NCBI GenBank assembly: GCA_007124415.1
Contig: SLFE01000213.1
Location: 1-7,794 of the forward strand
Length of the DNA: 7,794 bases
Reading direction: 5' to 3'
DNA from: Waddliaceae bacterium
GTDB lineage: Bacteria > Chlamydiota > Chlamydiia > Chlamydiales > SLFE01
The notes under the pieces are model-generated. The model saw only the letters and a program-made list of their open reading frames with translations. It made no database searches and was not told the DNA's origin. Shown here piece by piece: positions 5,683 to 7,794 of this stretch; the first letter of the stretch is position 1; every line of letters begins with the position of its first letter. The position numbers and the translations under genes were made by a program.

Positions 5683-7667
5683 CTACTGCCGCCAAAAAAA
5701 GCACCGTCGTTTTCGACGAATTTTTCGAAATGGGGCTTGAAGACCATGTCAGCCCCTTCCTCACGCCCCAGTCCCGCAAATGGGGAGTGAACATTATGCT
5801 CAGATCGTCGATACTCTCGGCCATCCTTTTAGCCGCCGCATTTTTCCTCCGCTTCATTCCCAATCTGGAACCCCTTTCGAATTTCTGCCTTATGGGCGTT
5901 TACTTTTTCGCCGGAGTGCCCGCCCTCATCGAATCGATTGAAGATATATTCAAGCTCGAGCTCAACATCGACGTCCTCATGACCCTTGCAGCCTTCGCCT
6001 CGGTGTTAATCGGCAGTCCCATGGAAGGAGGCATGCTCCTGGTCCTTTTCGCTCTGTCGGGCTCTATGGAAGATGCCGTCACAGAAAAAGCCAAAGGGGC
6101 GATCAGCTCGCTTTACAAGCTTTCGCCCTCAACAGCGGCTGTCGTTGAAGAGGACGGCGCCTTGCACGACCTGTCGATCAAAGATATCGCGCCCGGAACA
6201 AAAATTTTAATCAAGGCCGGCGAGGTCGTTCCCTTGGACGGCGAGGTTGTCGAGGGGGCCTCATCGGTCAATCTCGTTCACCTCACCGGAGAAAACATGC
6301 CCGTCGCCAAGGCCCTTGGAGACCAGGTCCCTGCAGGAGGCAAAAATCTGGAAGGATCGCTGACGCTCCGCGTGACGCGGCCAAGCTCCGAGTCCACTGT
6401 GGCCCGCATCATCAAACTGGTCACCATCGCCCAGGACGCCAAACCCAGAATCCAAAGGTGGTTCGACAGCGTCAGCGAAAAATATGCCGCAGTCGTCATT
6501 TTTCTTACCGCATTTTTCGCCATCTCCTTTCCATTTTTATTCAACCTCCCTTTTTTGGGAGAAGAAGGTTCTCTCTACCGTTCCATCGCCTTTCTGATTG
6601 CCGCCTCCCCTTGCGCGCTGATCATCGCCACGCCCATAGCCTATTTGAGCGCCATCAGCGCATGCGCCCGAAAAGGTATTCTCCTCAAAGGAGGCGTGAT
6701 CCTCGACGCCATCGAAAAATGCACCATCATCGCATTTGATAAAACAGGAACCCTGACAACAGGAGAGCTGAAGCTGGCCGGTATCGAGTCTTTGCAAGAC
6801 GCCGGGGATGAAAATTTGGCCTTAAGCATCGCCTATGCCCTTGAAAGAAACGCCGTCCACCCGATCGCCCGCGCCTTGACCGACTACGCAGCGGGCATGG
6901 GCATCAAGCCCGCGAAACTCTCTTCGTTCAAGTCTATTCCCGGATACGGGCTTAAAGGCGAGTGCGAAGTCGGCTCACAGAAAGTCCCGGTGGCAATCGG
7001 CAGCCCGGAGCACATAATTCCCGACATCTCCCAAGAAAAAGCCCGATTGCTCGAAACCCTTGCGAAAGAGGCGAAAAAAAACGGCCAGGTTTTGGCTGTT
7101 TTGCTCATCGGCAGCGATGCCGTCCTCTTCCGCTTCGAAGATATCCTGAGGGCGGACATGGCCGAAACAATCCATTCGCTGAAAAAAACAGGAGACTGGC
7201 GCCTGATGATCCTCACCGGCGATCACAGGGAAAACGCCCAAAAAATTGCCGAAGGGCTCAAGCTCGACGAATATTACGCCGAGCTCAAACCCGAGGACAA
7301 ACTCCGCATAGTCAGCGACCTTTCCGTCAAAGAAGGGTTGATTATGGTCGGCGACGGCATCAACGACGCCCCCGCCCTGGCGCGCGCTTCCGTCGGCATC
7401 TCGATGGGCAAAGGGGCGAGCACAACAGCCATTGAGGCAGCCGACGTCGTCTTGCTCAACGACAACCTCAACAAGCTGTCATGGCTTATGGCCAAAGCGC
7501 GGCAGACCAAATCCATTGTCACTCAGAATCTTGTGCTTGCCGCCGCAGTCATTCTCCTGGCAACAACGCCCGCGCTTCTGGGCTATGTCCCCCTGTGGCT
7601 GGCCGTCGTCCTCCACGAGGGGGGAACAATTCTCGTCGGCCTCAACGCCCTCCGCCTTCTAAAATAG
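5679..7667 (+). CDS. P1B-type heavy-metal transporting ATPase, P1B-4-like (Fe/Co class)
   Basis: ATP-driven metal exporter of the inner membrane, 662 residues from the ATG in the ATGA overlap with the previous gene. In-frame ATGs at 5640 and 5646 and an upstream extension to 5613 lie within the previous gene and are less likely. There is no N-terminal CxxC or His-rich metal-binding domain. Membrane segments occur near 39-59, 68-88, 97-112, 115-130, 268-288, 300-325, 616-632 and 636-658. The actuator has T203-G204-E205. The membrane metal site is S310-P311-C312 instead of CPC. Phosphorylation is at D354-K-T-G-T. H394-P395 and G422-Y-G-L-K-G form the nucleotide-binding domain, followed by T513-G-D-H and G558-D-G-I-N-D-A-P. 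H646-E-G-G-T650 is in the last membrane segment. SPC plus HEGGT is the signature of P1B-4 pumps (CoaT, PfeT, CtpD). The chlamydial equivalent is usually labelled zntA, but the motifs do not fit a Zn/Cd pump. Confidence 0.93.
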   Translation: MTTAAKKSTVVFDEFFEMGLEDHVSPFLTPQSRKWGVNIMLRSSILSAILLAAAFFLRFIPNLEPLSNFCLMGVYFFAGVPALIESIEDIFKLELNIDVLMTLAAFASVLIGSPMEGGMLLVLFALSGSMEDAVTEKAKGAISSLYKLSPSTAAVVEEDGALHDLSIKDIAPGTKILIKAGEVVPLDGEVVEGASSVNLVHLTGENMPVAKALGDQVPAGGKNLEGSLTLRVTRPSSESTVARIIKLVTIAQDAKPRIQRWFDSVSEKYAAVVIFLTAFFAISFPFLFNLPFLGEEGSLYRSIAFLIAASPCALIIATPIAYLSAISACARKGILLKGGVILDAIEKCTIIAFDKTGTLTTGELKLAGIESLQDAGDENLALSIAYALERNAVHPIARALTDYAAGMGIKPAKLSSFKSIPGYGLKGECEVGSQKVPVAIGSPEHIIPDISQEKARLLETLAKEAKKNGQVLAVLLIGSDAVLFRFEDILRADMAETIHSLKKTGDWRLMILTGDHRENAQKIAEGLKLDEYYAELKPEDKLRIVSDLSVKEGLIMVGDGINDAPALARASVGISMGKGASTTAIEAADVVLLNDNLNKLSWLMAKARQTKSIVTQNLVLAAAVILLATTPALLGYVPLWLAVVLHEGGTILVGLNALRLLK

Positions 7668-7715
7668 CTTAAAAGCCCCATAAAACCCATTTTAAATAAA
7701 AACCACCTTTTTATA

Positions 7716-7745
7716 TTGAATATAAATTAAATATTTTGTTATATT
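7716..7745 (+). promoter_or_regulatory. candidate promoter of the right-edge gene
   Basis: TTGAAT at 7716-7721 and TATATT at 7740-7745 are 18 bases apart. A perfect TATAAT also occurs at 7753-7758 but without a spaced -35. The whole stretch 7681-7765 is nearly all A/T, so such matches are expected by chance and the exact promoter is uncertain. No GC-rich terminator was seen between the ATPase stop at 7667 and here. Confidence 0.3.
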
Positions 7746-7775
7746 AAAAATATATAATAAAAAAGGAGATTAATT

Positions 7776-7794
7776 ATGAGTATAGATCCAAGTC
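7776..7794 (+). CDS. start of an unidentified gene, cut by the window edge
   Basis: The ATG at 7776 is preceded at seven bases by AAGGAG (7763-7768), and six codons (M-S-I-D-P-S) are visible before the edge. The AT-rich leader resembles that of the 585 gene, with AAAGGAG then an A/T spacer ending in ATTATG. Nothing can be said about the product. Confidence 0.6.

Noticed and set aside
7669..7712. TTAAAA...TTTTAA and AAAAA...TTTTT pairs after the ATPase as a terminator
   Set aside because: The stems are six or fewer A-T pairs with long loops. They are too weak to call an intrinsic terminator in AT-rich DNA.

Overview
The window reads as a chromosomal segment of a bacterium in the phylum Chlamydiae, probably an environmental ('Chlamydia-like') lineage rather than Chlamydia itself. 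This rests on two things. The seryl-tRNA synthetase resembles the chlamydial enzyme as I recall it. Also, serS lies near a VIT/CCC1-like membrane protein and a metal P-type ATPase, recalling the CT729 (serS) - CT728 - CT727 ('zntA') neighbourhood of Chlamydia trachomatis. Both comparisons are from memory and were not searched. The species is not determined.

Layout. Positions 1-923 hold two small AT-richer genes encoding short membrane proteins that are clearly paralogous to each other. They end in a strong hairpin terminator (929-960). The 3' arm of that hairpin also carries the -35 box of a near-consensus promoter (952-980) for the next operon. Positions 1011-3553 hold serS and an M18 aminopeptidase (apeB), overlapping by ATGA. 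A GC-rich hairpin (3557-3583) separates apeB from a convergent minus-strand gene (3602-4753). That gene encodes an unrecognised 383-residue protein with a polar N-terminus and two central hydrophobic segments. An AT-rich divergent intergenic region (4754-4935) carries a good minus-strand extended -10 promoter and a 9-bp AT-only inverted repeat. Positions 4936-7667 hold a second ATGA-coupled pair: a VIT/CCC1-like protein and a P1B-4-type metal ATPase. A new gene starts at 7776 and runs off the right edge.

How the parts fit. serS-apeB looks like a housekeeping pair (tRNA charging, peptide turnover). The VIT-like protein and the P1B-4 ATPase look like a co-translated transition-metal handling module, most likely for Fe(II), Co(II) or a similar ion. 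The VIT-like member keeps the cytosolic Glu-rich metal-binding pattern but appears to lack key transmembrane metal-pathway residues. It may therefore be a metal-binding partner of the ATPase rather than a transporter. The two small paralogues and the minus-strand gene are the lineage-specific parts; secretion or inclusion-membrane roles are possible but not demonstrated. No rRNA, tRNA, insertion sequence or CRISPR array was seen.
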